Shown here one piece after another: positions 7,361 to 17,313 of a stretch of 64,000 nucleotides of DNA. The translations under genes were made by a program, and so were the position numbers. Source of the DNA: Flavobacterium sp. 245 (GTDB lineage Bacteria > Bacteroidota > Bacteroidia > Flavobacteriales > Flavobacteriaceae); the NCBI RefSeq assembly GCF_004362055.1, contig NZ_SNXB01000001.1:372001-436000 (forward strand), in the 5' to 3' direction. The number at the start of each line of letters is the position of its first letter. Position 1 is the stretch's first letter. Below the pieces are notes generated by a model, which was not told where the DNA came from, did no database searches, and saw only the letters and a list, made by a program, of their open reading frames with translations.

Positions 7361-10009
7361 ATGAACTTAAATTGCTTATATAGTTTAATCTTCCTTTTCA
7401 TAAATCTGACTGTTTTTGGACAGAATCAGGAAGACAGAATATATAATGCTGTTGATAGTTTCGTTGCTCATCCTTCCGCGAAAGCGATACAAAATTTAGA
7501 AAACACAGAAGCTGATTTTTGGAGAAATTCAAAACCAAAAACCAAAGATGAATTACTGGCCATTGTGGTTTTAAATTGCAATAAAGCGTATTATGAAAAT
7601 CAATTTGGACAAACCGAAAAAGCCATTTCAAGTTATGAAAAAGCTTGGCAGATTTATCAGAAAAACAAACTTTCCAACTATGATATTATTGAATTTTGCC
7701 TGAAACCTTTAGCGAATTTATACACTATTTTAGGCGATTATGATAGTGCCGAAAACACTATAAAACAGTATTTTTTTATTGCGAATCTCGAAAAAAATGA
7801 AGCTCAAAAAGTTGCAGCTATTCTGAATTTATCAAATGTTTATCAGAGCTCTGGCAAAATTTCTTTGGCAATTGAATTACTGGAAAACACTTTAAAAACA
7901 GAAAAATTATCGAATTCTCAAAAAGGTATTTTATTGAATAATCTAGGAAATAATTACTTGCTAAGTTCTGGCGGAAATTTATTGATGCCCGGCACAATCC
8001 AGAAAGTCGAAAAAGCATTTGAATCTTCCATAAAATATCTTCAAAACGAAAAAGACCAATTAGAAACTTTATCTAATTCTTATCGAAATCTTGCGACGTT
8101 TAATCGTGAAGGACGTAATCACGAAATAGCAAATTTTTATTTAGAAAAAGCTGAAAAGTTATTCTTACAAACATCAAATCAGCAACCCAGAAAACTGGCT
8201 AAACTTTATTATGAAAAAGCATTGCTTCTTTTTGATGAAAAAAAGTATGAAGAAAGTTCGAAACAAGTTGCTGTGTTATTTAAAACTTTGATTCCGAATT
8301 ATAATTCAAAAAATATTCTTCCAGATCAAAATCAATTGTACGCAGAAACTGTTTTATTGGATGCGCTCGATTTGCAAGGAGAAATTTTAAAGATAAATGA
8401 GCCCAAGAAGGCTCTTAAAGCTTTTGATCTTTCTTTTTATATTGAAGATTTGCTGATGAATAGTCTGATTTATGAAAATTCTAAAATCTTGATGCAATTA
8501 CAATCTCGCAATCGCACTGAAAAATGCATTATGATTTATGATAAATTATTTGAAAAAGAAGGTAAAACTCAATATTTGGAAAAGGCATTTCAATTAGCTG
8601 AACAAACAAAAGCCGGAATTTTAAAAAGTTATCGTTCCACTATTAAAAATGCCTCTGCAGAAGAAAAACAGCTTTTGCAACAACTTCAAAACCTAAGTAA
8701 TGCTATTATAAAAGAACAGCAAAAAGCTGGTTTGGCTGATATTCTGAAAATCAACCAGCTTATAAAAAAACAAAGCGAATTAGTCCTTTCTTTGAAAAAA
8801 ATAAAATCTAAAAGCCCCGATTATATTCCTGAGAAATGTGACTTGAAATCATTATTCAAGAAATTAGAAAATGATAAAGCAATAATGGTGTATTATTTTA
8901 TGGGGGCTAGAAAACTGTATTCTTTCGTATTACAGCATAATCGGGTTATGCTTGACGAAGTTCGCATTGGACACGGAAAAATAGTCGATATTCTCTTTTT
9001 CATAGATTATTTCAATAATTCAAGTACAATTACAAATGATATTGCCGGCTACAATCATTCGGGAAAAGCAGCTTACGATTTATTAAAATTACCTTCAAAC
9101 TTAAACTATAAAAACCTCATCATCGTTCCAGACGGGATTTTGAATTTTCTTCCTTTTGAAGCTTTAATTACGCAAGAATCAAAGACGACAAATTTTGCCA
9201 AAATGCATTATTTATTGAATGACTTTAAGATTGCATATAATACTTCGGCAAATATTTATCTGAATGCAAAACCTGTTTCAAAATCTAAAAAAAGAGTTTT
9301 AGGAGTTTTCCCGGTTTTCGAAAAAACAGCTTTTGAATTGAGTTATTCTAAGAAAGAGTTGGAATCAATCAGAAGCAATTTTAAAGGAAAATATTTAGAA
9401 AATTCGGATGCCAGTTTTTCTAATTTCAAAAATAATGCGGCAAATTTTTCTATTTTGCATTTGAGTACGCACGCATCATCTGGCGATATTGAAACTCCGG
9501 CGAGTATTAAATTTTACGATCAGGAAATTTTGTATTCTGAATTGTATAATCTGCATATTAATCCAGATTTAGTTGTTTTAAGCGCCTGCGAAACCGGAAT
9601 CGGAAAATTGTATAAAGCCGAAGGCGCAATGAGTGTTGCCAGAGGTTTTCAGTTTGCCGGAGCACAGAATTTATTGTTTTCTTTGTGGAAAGTGAATGAT
9701 TTTACGACTTCGGTTTTCATGTCTGATTTTTATAAAAACATTAAAAATAATGCCTCTTATTTTGAAGCAAATGCAAATGCAAAGCTCGATTACTTGAATG
9801 ACAAATCGATTCCGAATGCCAAGAAATCGCCTTATTACTGGAGTTCATTTGTGTATTATGGGTCGATTTCAAAAGAAGAACAATCTGGAAATTATATCTA
9901 TTATGTAATTAGTTTATTGGCTTTAATTGGCTTATTTTTGATAATCAATCGGTACCAAAAATGGAAAATCTTCACGAAGTTCTCAAAAAAGAGAACTATA
10001 AAAAAATAA
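7361..10009 (+). CDS. membrane-anchored TPR-CHAT cysteine peptidase
   Basis: An 882-aa protein. An N-terminal signal peptide (residues 1-20, ending LTVFGQ) sends it to the periplasm. Residues about 60-430 are helical TPR-like repeats (SSYEKAWQIYQK, AIELLENTLKTEK). Residues about 540-840 form a CHAT domain, a caspase/separase-related peptidase fold. The His-Cys dyad is present: LSTHAS (His704) and LSACETG (Cys743), 39 residues apart as usual in the family. A membrane helix (about 852-870, YYVISLLALIGLFLIINRY) and a basic tail anchor the C-terminus. The TPRs probably bind partner or substrate. Its last 49 bp are overlapped by the retropepsin gene, which suggests translational coupling. Substrate unknown. 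Confidence 0.85.
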   Translation: MNLNCLYSLIFLFINLTVFGQNQEDRIYNAVDSFVAHPSAKAIQNLENTEADFWRNSKPKTKDELLAIVVLNCNKAYYENQFGQTEKAISSYEKAWQIYQKNKLSNYDIIEFCLKPLANLYTILGDYDSAENTIKQYFFIANLEKNEAQKVAAILNLSNVYQSSGKISLAIELLENTLKTEKLSNSQKGILLNNLGNNYLLSSGGNLLMPGTIQKVEKAFESSIKYLQNEKDQLETLSNSYRNLATFNREGRNHEIANFYLEKAEKLFLQTSNQQPRKLAKLYYEKALLLFDEKKYEESSKQVAVLFKTLIPNYNSKNILPDQNQLYAETVLLDALDLQGEILKINEPKKALKAFDLSFYIEDLLMNSLIYENSKILMQLQSRNRTEKCIMIYDKLFEKEGKTQYLEKAFQLAEQTKAGILKSYRSTIKNASAEEKQLLQQLQNLSNAIIKEQQKAGLADILKINQLIKKQSELVLSLKKIKSKSPDYIPEKCDLKSLFKKLENDKAIMVYYFMGARKLYSFVLQHNRVMLDEVRIGHGKIVDILFFIDYFNNSSTITNDIAGYNHSGKAAYDLLKLPSNLNYKNLIIVPDGILNFLPFEALITQESKTTNFAKMHYLLNDFKIAYNTSANIYLNAKPVSKSKKRVLGVFPVFEKTAFELSYSKKELESIRSNFKGKYLENSDASFSNFKNNAANFSILHLSTHASSGDIETPASIKFYDQEILYSELYNLHINPDLVVLSACETGIGKLYKAEGAMSVARGFQFAGAQNLLFSLWKVNDFTTSVFMSDFYKNIKNNASYFEANANAKLDYLNDKSIPNAKKSPYYWSSFVYYGSISKEEQSGNYIYYVISLLALIGLFLIINRYQKWKIFTKFSKKRTIKK

Positions 10010-10398
10010 AATTCAAAGTTACCAAAACACAGCATCTTGCTATAAAAGCTAAAATAAACGGCGTTGCTGGAAATTTCATTTTAGATACGGGAGCCTCAAA
10101 TTCCTGTGTTGGTTTTGAAAGCATAGAGCGATTTGAATTGGCCGCAAAAAAATCAAAAACAAAAGCTTCTGGCGCTGGTGGCACCGGAATGAAAACGCAG
10201 ATTTCATCGGAAAATAAACTGCAGTTAGGAAGCTGGAAAAACAAAAATTTCAGTATTGTTATTTTTGATTTATCGCACGTAAATGAAGCTTTGGAATCCC
10301 ACAGAGCAAAACCTGTTCACGGAATTATTGGTGCCGATGTTTTATTAGAAGGGAAAGCTATTATCGATTATTATAATCATTATTTGTATTTAAAATAA
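9961..10398 (+). CDS. retropepsin-like (clan AA) aspartic peptidase
   Basis: A 145-aa single-domain protein. The retropepsin hallmark is NFILDTGASNSCV with catalytic Asp42, and the second hydrophobic signature is HGIIGADVLLEG near residues 120-131. At this length it must dimerise to form an active site, like retroviral and other bacterial retropepsins. No signal peptide is visible, so it is probably cytoplasmic, unless the product reaches the membrane through a fusion with the CHAT tail. The ATG lies inside the CHAT gene in another frame (49-bp overlap). Together the two genes encode peptidases of two unrelated catalytic types in one transcription unit. Confidence 0.85.
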   Translation: MENLHEVLKKENYKKIKFKVTKTQHLAIKAKINGVAGNFILDTGASNSCVGFESIERFELAAKKSKTKASGAGGTGMKTQISSENKLQLGSWKNKNFSIVIFDLSHVNEALESHRAKPVHGIIGADVLLEGKAIIDYYNHYLYLK

Positions 10399-10471
10399 AA
10401 GTTTTGTTATAGGCTAAAATTATTATTAACTCTTTTACGGGAAACCGCAATTTTAACAATATTTATTCTAC

Positions 10472-10479
10472 TATATTTG
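10472..10479 (+). promoter_or_regulatory. Bacteroidetes-type -7 box of the SprB-repeat gene
   Basis: TATATTTG matches TAnnTTTG and is 27 bp upstream of the chosen ATG at 10507. It overlaps the alternative start at 10477, which argues against that start. No clear -33 box. Confidence 0.5.
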
Positions 10480-10506
10480 TTAGGCTATTTTAACAAATCT
10501 ATTAGT

Positions 10507-13500
10507 ATGAAAAAAACTCTACTTTGTTTTCTTTTATTATTATCCAACCTATTTTATGCACAAGTTACCAATATAACTATCTGCGAGGGAATACCTTTTG
10601 ATCTGACTTCTCTTAACGCCGACTTTATTGGCAATTTAAATCCCGCTGAAACTACTGTAAGCTACTTTTTAAATGAGAATGACGCATTAAATAATACAAA
10701 TGTAATTGCAAATCCAACAGCTTATAGTGGCACTGTTGGCACTTCAAAAATTTATGGCAGAATTGATAATAATGGTATCATTTCGTCCAATTATTTTAAT
10801 CTGACTACGTTTCAGTCGATTACTGTTAGTGCATCACATAAACCAATATTATGCAAAGGTGAAACTACAGCTTTGAGTCTTAGTTCTTCTGGAGGAAATG
10901 CGCCTTATCTCTATTCTGTAAATGGAAGTGCTTTTACAACAAATGATTATTACAACAATTTACCTGCTGGAACATATTCTATAGAAGTAAAAAGTCAAAA
11001 TGTTATTTGTCAAAATGCTAAACTTACTTATGTTGTTCCTGAACCTACAGCTATAGTGGCAACTCATTCAATTGTGAACCAAAACGTAATAATTGTTACA
11101 GCTACTGGAGGAACACCGCCTTATCAATACTCATTTGATGGAATAAATTATCAATCTAGTAATACTTTTACAAATGTAACTCCCGGAAATTATAATGTAA
11201 GAGTACGCGATGGTGAAGGATGTGGCACAACAATAAATGCAACTGTCGCTCCTTTTTTACTTGTAACTGCGTTTGTTAGCAAAGAACTAGATTGTTCAGG
11301 CAATGGCAATAATGGAATAATAACGGCAAATGCTATAGGTGGCCAAGCACCTTATACGTATTCAATTGACAATGGATTTAACTATCAAACACTCAATGTT
11401 TTCAATAATTTAAGTGCGGGTACCTACTCTATAAAGGTAAAGGATGCCTTAAATTCAGTTTCAAACCCAACAACACTGACTATCGCACCGCTCGTTAATG
11501 TAACTGGTGTTGCACTTGTTACTAATGCTACAGGCTGCAGCAATGCATCAATTCTTGTTCATGCAACTTCTGGTCAGGCGCCGTACTTCTATTCTATGGA
11601 TAATGGTCAAACTTTTACTACTAGCAATATTTTTTACAATTTGACGCCGGGCAATTACAATTTTCTAATTAAAGATAGTAAAGGATGTGTTTCACCTCCG
11701 TTATTTAATACAGTACAGCCTCCATTGCCTCCATTAACGGCAACTGCGGCAAACACACCGATATCATGCTGGGGCGAAAAGACAACTTTGACAATTGCGG
11801 TTGCAGGAGGACAAGCACCTTATCAATATTCAATAAATAATGATTCATATACAAGTGGCAATGTTTTTACCAATCTTAAAGCAGGGAATTATATAATTAA
11901 AGTAATCGATGCTACAGGCTGTACAGGTACGCTTCCGTATACAATCACGGAACCATCAGCTGTAAATGCAGAAATGGTAATTGACGGAAATACAATATCA
12001 ATTCTCGACGTGACGGGAGGAACCGGATCTTATCAATATGCTATTGACAATGGCAGTTTTCAAGCCAATAATATTTTTACAAATGTTAATGTGGGATTAC
12101 ACAATGTAAGAGTAAAAGATTCTAATAATTGTGAACCTGGAAGTTTTTCGGCTGAGATAGCGAGTCCTATTACGGCGGCTATTACAATTACAAAACCATT
12201 AGAATGTACAAGCAATGCTGAAATTACTGTTACTGCAACCGGCGGATTTACTCCTTACGTTTATTCTATAAATGGCGGAACAACATTTCAGGCTAGCAAT
12301 ATTTTTACTAATCTAGTTGCTGGAACTTATACCGTTACAGTAAAAGATAACGACGATAAATTATATACAGAATCGATAACGGTAAGTGCGTTAATACCTA
12401 TTTATGCCGACTTTTTAATCGACAAGCAAACTTTGACTATTAATGGACAAGCTGGAACTGCGCCTTACCAATATTCTGTAGATGGAAGTGCTTTTCAGAC
12501 CAATAATATTTTTACAAATTTGAGCCCTGGTAATCACCAAGTTTATATAAAAGATTCAAAAGGCTGTCAATCTTTCAGGTTTGTAGTTACTATTGAAAAT
12601 GTAAATCAATTAATAGCTTCAGCGGTACTTACTAAAGAAGCAGACTGCACGAGCAATGCTGTAATAGCTGTCAATGCTTCTGGAGGAACTGCTCCGTATT
12701 CTTATTCGATAAATGGAGGAACTATATTTCAAGCTACTAATGTTTTTAGTAATGTAGCTGCAGGAACTTATTCGATTGTTGTCAAAGATGCCAATAACGA
12801 TTTAGCTACTTCAAATAATATTACGGTTTCGCCTTTAAGCTTTCCTACAATTTCTTTATCAATAACAAATGTAAGCTGTTATCAGGCCAACGACGGAATG
12901 ATAAACGTACAAGCGCAAGGCGGAAAAGCACCTTATATATATTCAATTGGAGGCAATTACACTGCATCGAATGTTTTTACGAATTTAGTGGCAGGTAATT
13001 ATGATGTGACAGTAAAAGATGCAAACGGATGTATAAGTTCCAATTATATTTCAATACAACAGCCAAATGCTATAACCTTAACAGCAAGTGCAGCAAACTC
13101 AACTACTATCAATGATAATAATGGGAAAATAACGGTTACTGCAACTGGTGGAGTTTCTCCTTATACCTACGCTTTGACAAATTCTAACGGAATACCAATT
13201 ACCATTTTTCAATCCTCAAATATTTTTGACGGCTTACAAGCGAGATTGTATGGTGTTCAAGTGAAAGATGCAAATGGATGTATTGCCTCAAAAACTGATA
13301 TTTCGATTATTAATAAAATCAATAATCTTTCAGCAACTTTTGCTATCACGCAAATAACATGTAACAATCCTTTTGCAACATTAACTGTTACAGCTTTTGG
13401 AGGGACTGTGCCTTATCAATATTCTGCAGATAACGGAATTACTTATTCCGTTTCGAATGTATTCAAATTAACAGCAGGGTCTTATACGATGAAAGTACGT

Positions 13501-15894
13501 GATGCCGATAACAACACAACAGTCTTGACAGCCACAATAGAGGATCAAATAGCTCCTTCATTTTACTATAATACCTATAAAGGAGTTTGCTCTACATCTG
13601 ATCTGGACCGCGGTGGCATAACCATTGCAGCATCAGGAGGACAAGCACCTTATACCTATTCATTTAATGGCGGTCCTTTTGTAGTACATGATGATTTGTA
13701 TGAAAAGTTAGAGCCGGGAACCTATACTTTTTCAATCAAAGATGCGAATGGATGTACTTCAGCAACACAGAATTTTACAATTGAAGAACCAGATCCAATT
13801 ATCTCAAAAGTAATTGTCGAAAACCAAACTATAACTGTAAAAGCACTTGGTCAAGGCCGTTCGTATGAATATTCTTTGGATGGTATCACCTTTCAGTCAA
13901 ATAATGTTTTTTCCTATTTAAAAAAAGGTACTTATACCGTGTACATCAGAGACTATAAAGGCTGTACAGCAACACATTCTGATATAATCATTTATGAACC
14001 AACTTCGCTTACTGCAAATTTTGAAATAACGCCTTTAACCTGCGATAGCACGACAGGAAAACTAAATATCATTGCACTTGGAGGAATTGCCCCGTATCAA
14101 TACTCTATTGATAACGGAAACACCTATACTTCTTCAAATCTATTTACTAGTTTATTTCCTGGAAGTTATGCGATAATTGTTAAAGACGCTCAGAATACTA
14201 CAGCATCGGCTACTGCTGTTATAAAACCTATTGACCTTTTAGCAGTCACAGCAGTTGTTACTAAAGGTATCGATTGCTTAAGCAATGCTTCAATTACTGT
14301 TACTGCTATAGGAGGAAATGCACCTTACACCTACTCAATAGGAAATGGATATACTACATCAAATATTTTTACTAATCTAACGTCTCAAACCTATACTGTC
14401 AGCGCAAAAGATGCTTTTGGATGTATTGCTACCACTAGCGCTACGATATCGCAGCCAACAATTTTGTCTTTGAATAATGTTGCTTCAAATACTACAACTG
14501 TTAATAATAACGACGGAAACATAACAATTACTGCAGCGGGAGGAACAGCTCCTTATTTCTATTCACTGAAATATGAAAATGGTTCAAAAATAGTTGGCCC
14601 TCAAAGTTCTTCTGTTTTTGAAGGTTTAGCTGTTGGAAAATATACTATAGAAGTAACTGATGCAAAGGGATGTGTTGCAAGTAAATCTGGAATAACGATT
14701 ACTTCATCCACTCTTTTCGGCACTCTTATGACAACACCTGCTACTTGCACAACTTTAGGAAGTATAACCATAAATGCAGCAGGCGGTAAATACCCTCATC
14801 AATATTCTTTTAATAATGGAATTACTTACGGCTCGTCTAATATAGCTTCAAATTTACAACCAGGAACTTACACCATAAAAGTCAAAGATGCCGGAGGTGA
14901 CATCCTTACGCTTTCTACTGCTCTAACTGCTGTAAATCCGGTGGTAGCAACTGCCGCTATTACTTCTCCAATACACTGTAATGGAAGCCATGATGCTGTG
15001 ATCCAAATAACTGCTACCGGAGGAAAAGCTCCGTACTTTTATTCAATTAATGGAAGCGCTTATCAATCCGGAAATACTTTTTCTAATTTGTATGCTGGCA
15101 GTCATATTATAACCGTAAAAGACAGTAACGAATGTTCTACTATTATCGCACTTACAATCGCTGAGCCTACAGTATTAGTATCCAGCATTGCGGTCGTAAA
15201 TCAAACGGTTACTGTAAATTCTAGTGGTGGAAGTGGCGCTTACAAATATGCAATATCTCCCAATTTGAATCAGTTTTCAACAAACAATACATTCTCTAAT
15301 TTAACACCTGGAACTTACAGTGTTATAACTTCTGATTCAAATGGATGTTTTGTAATAAGCGATGTTCTTGTTGATCCAATTGCTCCTACAATAAATGGAC
15401 AAAGTAAGTTGACAGTAGAATTTAAAGCGGGACAAACTTTAGCAGATTTAACCATCGATGGACAAGACATTAAATGGTATAGTACACCGAATCCTTCAGG
15501 AAAAACAAGCAAATCAACCGCTGAAACTCCTCTGCCATTAACAACAGTTTTAGTCGATGGGACTACGTATTATGCTTCGCAAACTATTAACGGAATTGAA
15601 AGCAAGGAACGTCTTGCTGTAACGGCTAAAGTAAATGGTTCTCTTGCAACTCCCGATTTTAATTTGACTGCTTTCCAGTTTTATCCAAATCCTGTGCAGG
15701 ATATATTAACGATTAAAAACAATTTGGTAATTGATAATGTTGAAATTATTGATGTATCTGGAAAATCTGTTGTCATCAAGAAAATAAATGATCTTTATTC
15801 TGAAATTGATTTATCAAACCTTTCTAGCGGTGTTTATCTATTGAAAGTAACGTCTGAAGGCAGAGAAAAAACAATAAAATTCATTAAGAAATAA
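10507..15894 (+). CDS. giant SprB-repeat cell-surface adhesin secreted by T9SS
   Basis: A 1795-aa protein starting at MKKTLLCFLLLLSNLFYAQ, a signal peptide. About twenty repeats of 70-90 residues follow, each with the core GG.APY.YSI(D/N)NG, then a segment like SNVFTNL.AGTY and VKDA.GC, as in the SprB gliding-motility adhesin family (PF13573 type). Most carry one or two Cys at fixed places. The C-terminus (about the last 75 residues, starting FQFYPNPVQDILTI and ending LLKVTSEGREKTIKFIKK) is a type A T9SS sorting domain, so the protein should be exported across the outer membrane and fixed at the surface. It may serve gliding or attachment. It ends at a bidirectional terminator. Confidence 0.9.
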   Translation: MKKTLLCFLLLLSNLFYAQVTNITICEGIPFDLTSLNADFIGNLNPAETTVSYFLNENDALNNTNVIANPTAYSGTVGTSKIYGRIDNNGIISSNYFNLTTFQSITVSASHKPILCKGETTALSLSSSGGNAPYLYSVNGSAFTTNDYYNNLPAGTYSIEVKSQNVICQNAKLTYVVPEPTAIVATHSIVNQNVIIVTATGGTPPYQYSFDGINYQSSNTFTNVTPGNYNVRVRDGEGCGTTINATVAPFLLVTAFVSKELDCSGNGNNGIITANAIGGQAPYTYSIDNGFNYQTLNVFNNLSAGTYSIKVKDALNSVSNPTTLTIAPLVNVTGVALVTNATGCSNASILVHATSGQAPYFYSMDNGQTFTTSNIFYNLTPGNYNFLIKDSKGCVSPPLFNTVQPPLPPLTATAANTPISCWGEKTTLTIAVAGGQAPYQYSINNDSYTSGNVFTNLKAGNYIIKVIDATGCTGTLPYTITEPSAVNAEMVIDGNTISILDVTGGTGSYQYAIDNGSFQANNIFTNVNVGLHNVRVKDSNNCEPGSFSAEIASPITAAITITKPLECTSNAEITVTATGGFTPYVYSINGGTTFQASNIFTNLVAGTYTVTVKDNDDKLYTESITVSALIPIYADFLIDKQTLTINGQAGTAPYQYSVDGSAFQTNNIFTNLSPGNHQVYIKDSKGCQSFRFVVTIENVNQLIASAVLTKEADCTSNAVIAVNASGGTAPYSYSINGGTIFQATNVFSNVAAGTYSIVVKDANNDLATSNNITVSPLSFPTISLSITNVSCYQANDGMINVQAQGGKAPYIYSIGGNYTASNVFTNLVAGNYDVTVKDANGCISSNYISIQQPNAITLTASAANSTTINDNNGKITVTATGGVSPYTYALTNSNGIPITIFQSSNIFDGLQARLYGVQVKDANGCIASKTDISIINKINNLSATFAITQITCNNPFATLTVTAFGGTVPYQYSADNGITYSVSNVFKLTAGSYTMKVRDADNNTTVLTATIEDQIAPSFYYNTYKGVCSTSDLDRGGITIAASGGQAPYTYSFNGGPFVVHDDLYEKLEPGTYTFSIKDANGCTSATQNFTIEEPDPIISKVIVENQTITVKALGQGRSYEYSLDGITFQSNNVFSYLKKGTYTVYIRDYKGCTATHSDIIIYEPTSLTANFEITPLTCDSTTGKLNIIALGGIAPYQYSIDNGNTYTSSNLFTSLFPGSYAIIVKDAQNTTASATAVIKPIDLLAVTAVVTKGIDCLSNASITVTAIGGNAPYTYSIGNGYTTSNIFTNLTSQTYTVSAKDAFGCIATTSATISQPTILSLNNVASNTTTVNNNDGNITITAAGGTAPYFYSLKYENGSKIVGPQSSSVFEGLAVGKYTIEVTDAKGCVASKSGITITSSTLFGTLMTTPATCTTLGSITINAAGGKYPHQYSFNNGITYGSSNIASNLQPGTYTIKVKDAGGDILTLSTALTAVNPVVATAAITSPIHCNGSHDAVIQITATGGKAPYFYSINGSAYQSGNTFSNLYAGSHIITVKDSNECSTIIALTIAEPTVLVSSIAVVNQTVTVNSSGGSGAYKYAISPNLNQFSTNNTFSNLTPGTYSVITSDSNGCFVISDVLVDPIAPTINGQSKLTVEFKAGQTLADLTIDGQDIKWYSTPNPSGKTSKSTAETPLPLTTVLVDGTTYYASQTINGIESKERLAVTAKVNGSLATPDFNLTAFQFYPNPVQDILTIKNNLVIDNVEIIDVSGKSVVIKKINDLYSEIDLSNLSSGVYLLKVTSEGREKTIKFIKK

Positions 15895-15914
15895 TCCTTT
15901 TCAAAAACTATAAA

Positions 15915-15948
15915 AAAAGCCTTCATTTTAGATAATGAAGGCTTTTCA
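15915..15948. terminator. bidirectional intrinsic terminator
   Basis: AAAAGCCTTCATT (15915-15927) pairs exactly with 15934-15946 around a 6-nt loop, with A and T tracts on the two sides. It separates the convergent adhesin and MFS genes. Confidence 0.85.
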
Positions 15949-15952
15949 ATTT

Positions 15953-17203
15953 TTATTCAATTTCTTGCTGATTGATTTCTACTTTTGGAACCGAATGTTT
16001 TTTCAATGAGAAATAAGCAACAACGGTACTCAATAGCATTAAAAAACCGCCTAAAATAAATGGTGCTCCGGCAAATTTAAATGGCGCATCGCTATGGGTA
16101 AAAAAGTAAAATGTGTTGGCCATCATTGGCGGACCAATGATTGAAGATGCACTCATTAAACTTGTCAAAGTTCCTTGAATTTCTCCTTGCTCACTTGGCG
16201 ATACTTTGCTGGCAACTACAGACTGAAGAGCAGGTCCGGCAATTCCGCCGAGACAATATGGAATCAAAAACACAAACATCATCCAGCTTTCTGTTGCAAA
16301 AGCAAACAATAACATTCCGATGGTGTATAATCCTAAACCAATATAAATACTTTTTTCGTTTCCTATTTTCGGATTAATAAAACGAACTAGTCCGCCTTGA
16401 ACAATCCCCACTAAGAGGCCAATTATTCCTAAAGAAATTCCGATCATTTTTTCATCCCATTTGAATTGATAAATGGTGAAGAAACTCCAATTACTCTGAA
16501 CTGCATGCGAACCCACATACAAAAGAAATATCGCTGAAATAAGTCCAATTAATTCTGGATGCTTTTTTAAACCTAAGATTGCTCCAACTGGATTAGCGCG
16601 TTTCCAGTCAAAAGATCGGCGGTTTTCTTTTTTAAGCGATTCAGGCAAAATGAAAAATCCATATAGGAAATTCACCATACACAAAACTGCTGCAGCATAA
16701 AACGGAACTCGAGATCCGTATTGGCCTAACAAACCACCAATAACTGGTCCGATAATAAATCCTAAACCAAAAGCCGCTCCAACCAAACCAAAGTTTTTTG
16801 CTCTATTTTCGGCTGTACTTACATCAGCAATATAGGCAGAAGCTGTTGTGATACTTGCTCCTGTTACCCCGGCAATAATTCTTCCAATAAAAAGCCAAAG
16901 AATTGTTGGTGAAAAAGCAAGCAGAAGATAATCTAATGAAAATCCGAAAAGAGAAATCAAGATAATGGGCCTTCTTCCGAATTTATCACTCAAATTCCCA
17001 ATAACTGGTGCAAACACAAACTGAGTTATTGCATATGCAAAAGTCAGCCAGCCGCCAATTTTTGCAGCTTCACTTATGTCACCGTGAATTAGTTCTTCAA
17101 TTAATTTCGGAATTACAGGAATAATAATTCCCCATCCGGTAATGTCAATTAACATGGTTATGAAAATAAAACCAATCGCCGCAGATTTATCTTTTTGTAG
17201 CAT
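15953..17203 (-). CDS. MFS drug transporter, TetA/TCR type
   Basis: A 416-aa protein with about 12 membrane helices. The loop 2-3 motif A, GNLSDKFGRRPIIL, is the hallmark of proton-coupled MFS exporters, and the N-terminal IDITGWGIIIPVIP matches tetracycline-resistance-type (TCR/Tet) pumps. The ATG at 17203 puts the first helix about 10 residues in; an ATG at 17227 would add eight residues and is less likely. It probably exports a hydrophobic drug or metabolite. It is separated from the RND permease gene by a terminator and so has its own transcript. Actual tetracycline resistance cannot be read from the sequence. Confidence 0.85.
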   Translation of the reverse strand: MLQKDKSAAIGFIFITMLIDITGWGIIIPVIPKLIEELIHGDISEAAKIGGWLTFAYAITQFVFAPVIGNLSDKFGRRPIILISLFGFSLDYLLLAFSPTILWLFIGRIIAGVTGASITTASAYIADVSTAENRAKNFGLVGAAFGLGFIIGPVIGGLLGQYGSRVPFYAAAVLCMVNFLYGFFILPESLKKENRRSFDWKRANPVGAILGLKKHPELIGLISAIFLLYVGSHAVQSNWSFFTIYQFKWDEKMIGISLGIIGLLVGIVQGGLVRFINPKIGNEKSIYIGLGLYTIGMLLFAFATESWMMFVFLIPYCLGGIAGPALQSVVASKVSPSEQGEIQGTLTSLMSASSIIGPPMMANTFYFFTHSDAPFKFAGAPFILGGFLMLLSTVVAYFSLKKHSVPKVEINQQEIE

Positions 17204-17250
17204 CGTTATTTTAGTAAGTTGATGCAAATAAACATATTTTTAAATTAACA

Positions 17251-17292
17251 ATAAAAAAATCCCAAATTCCTTAAAATTGGAATTTGGGATTT
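17251..17292 (-). terminator. intrinsic terminator of the RND efflux operon
   Basis: AAATCCCAAATTCC (17258 on) pairs with GGAATTTGGGATTT around an 8-nt loop, with a T-run on the minus strand. It lies directly after the RND permease stop codon. Confidence 0.85.
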
Positions 17293-17313
17293 ACAAATCA
17301 AAAATTAAATCTA

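Noticed and set aside
9961..10398. Retropepsin as a sign of a retroelement
   Set aside because: No reverse transcriptase, integrase or terminal repeats are near; bacterial chromosomal retropepsins are known as single genes.
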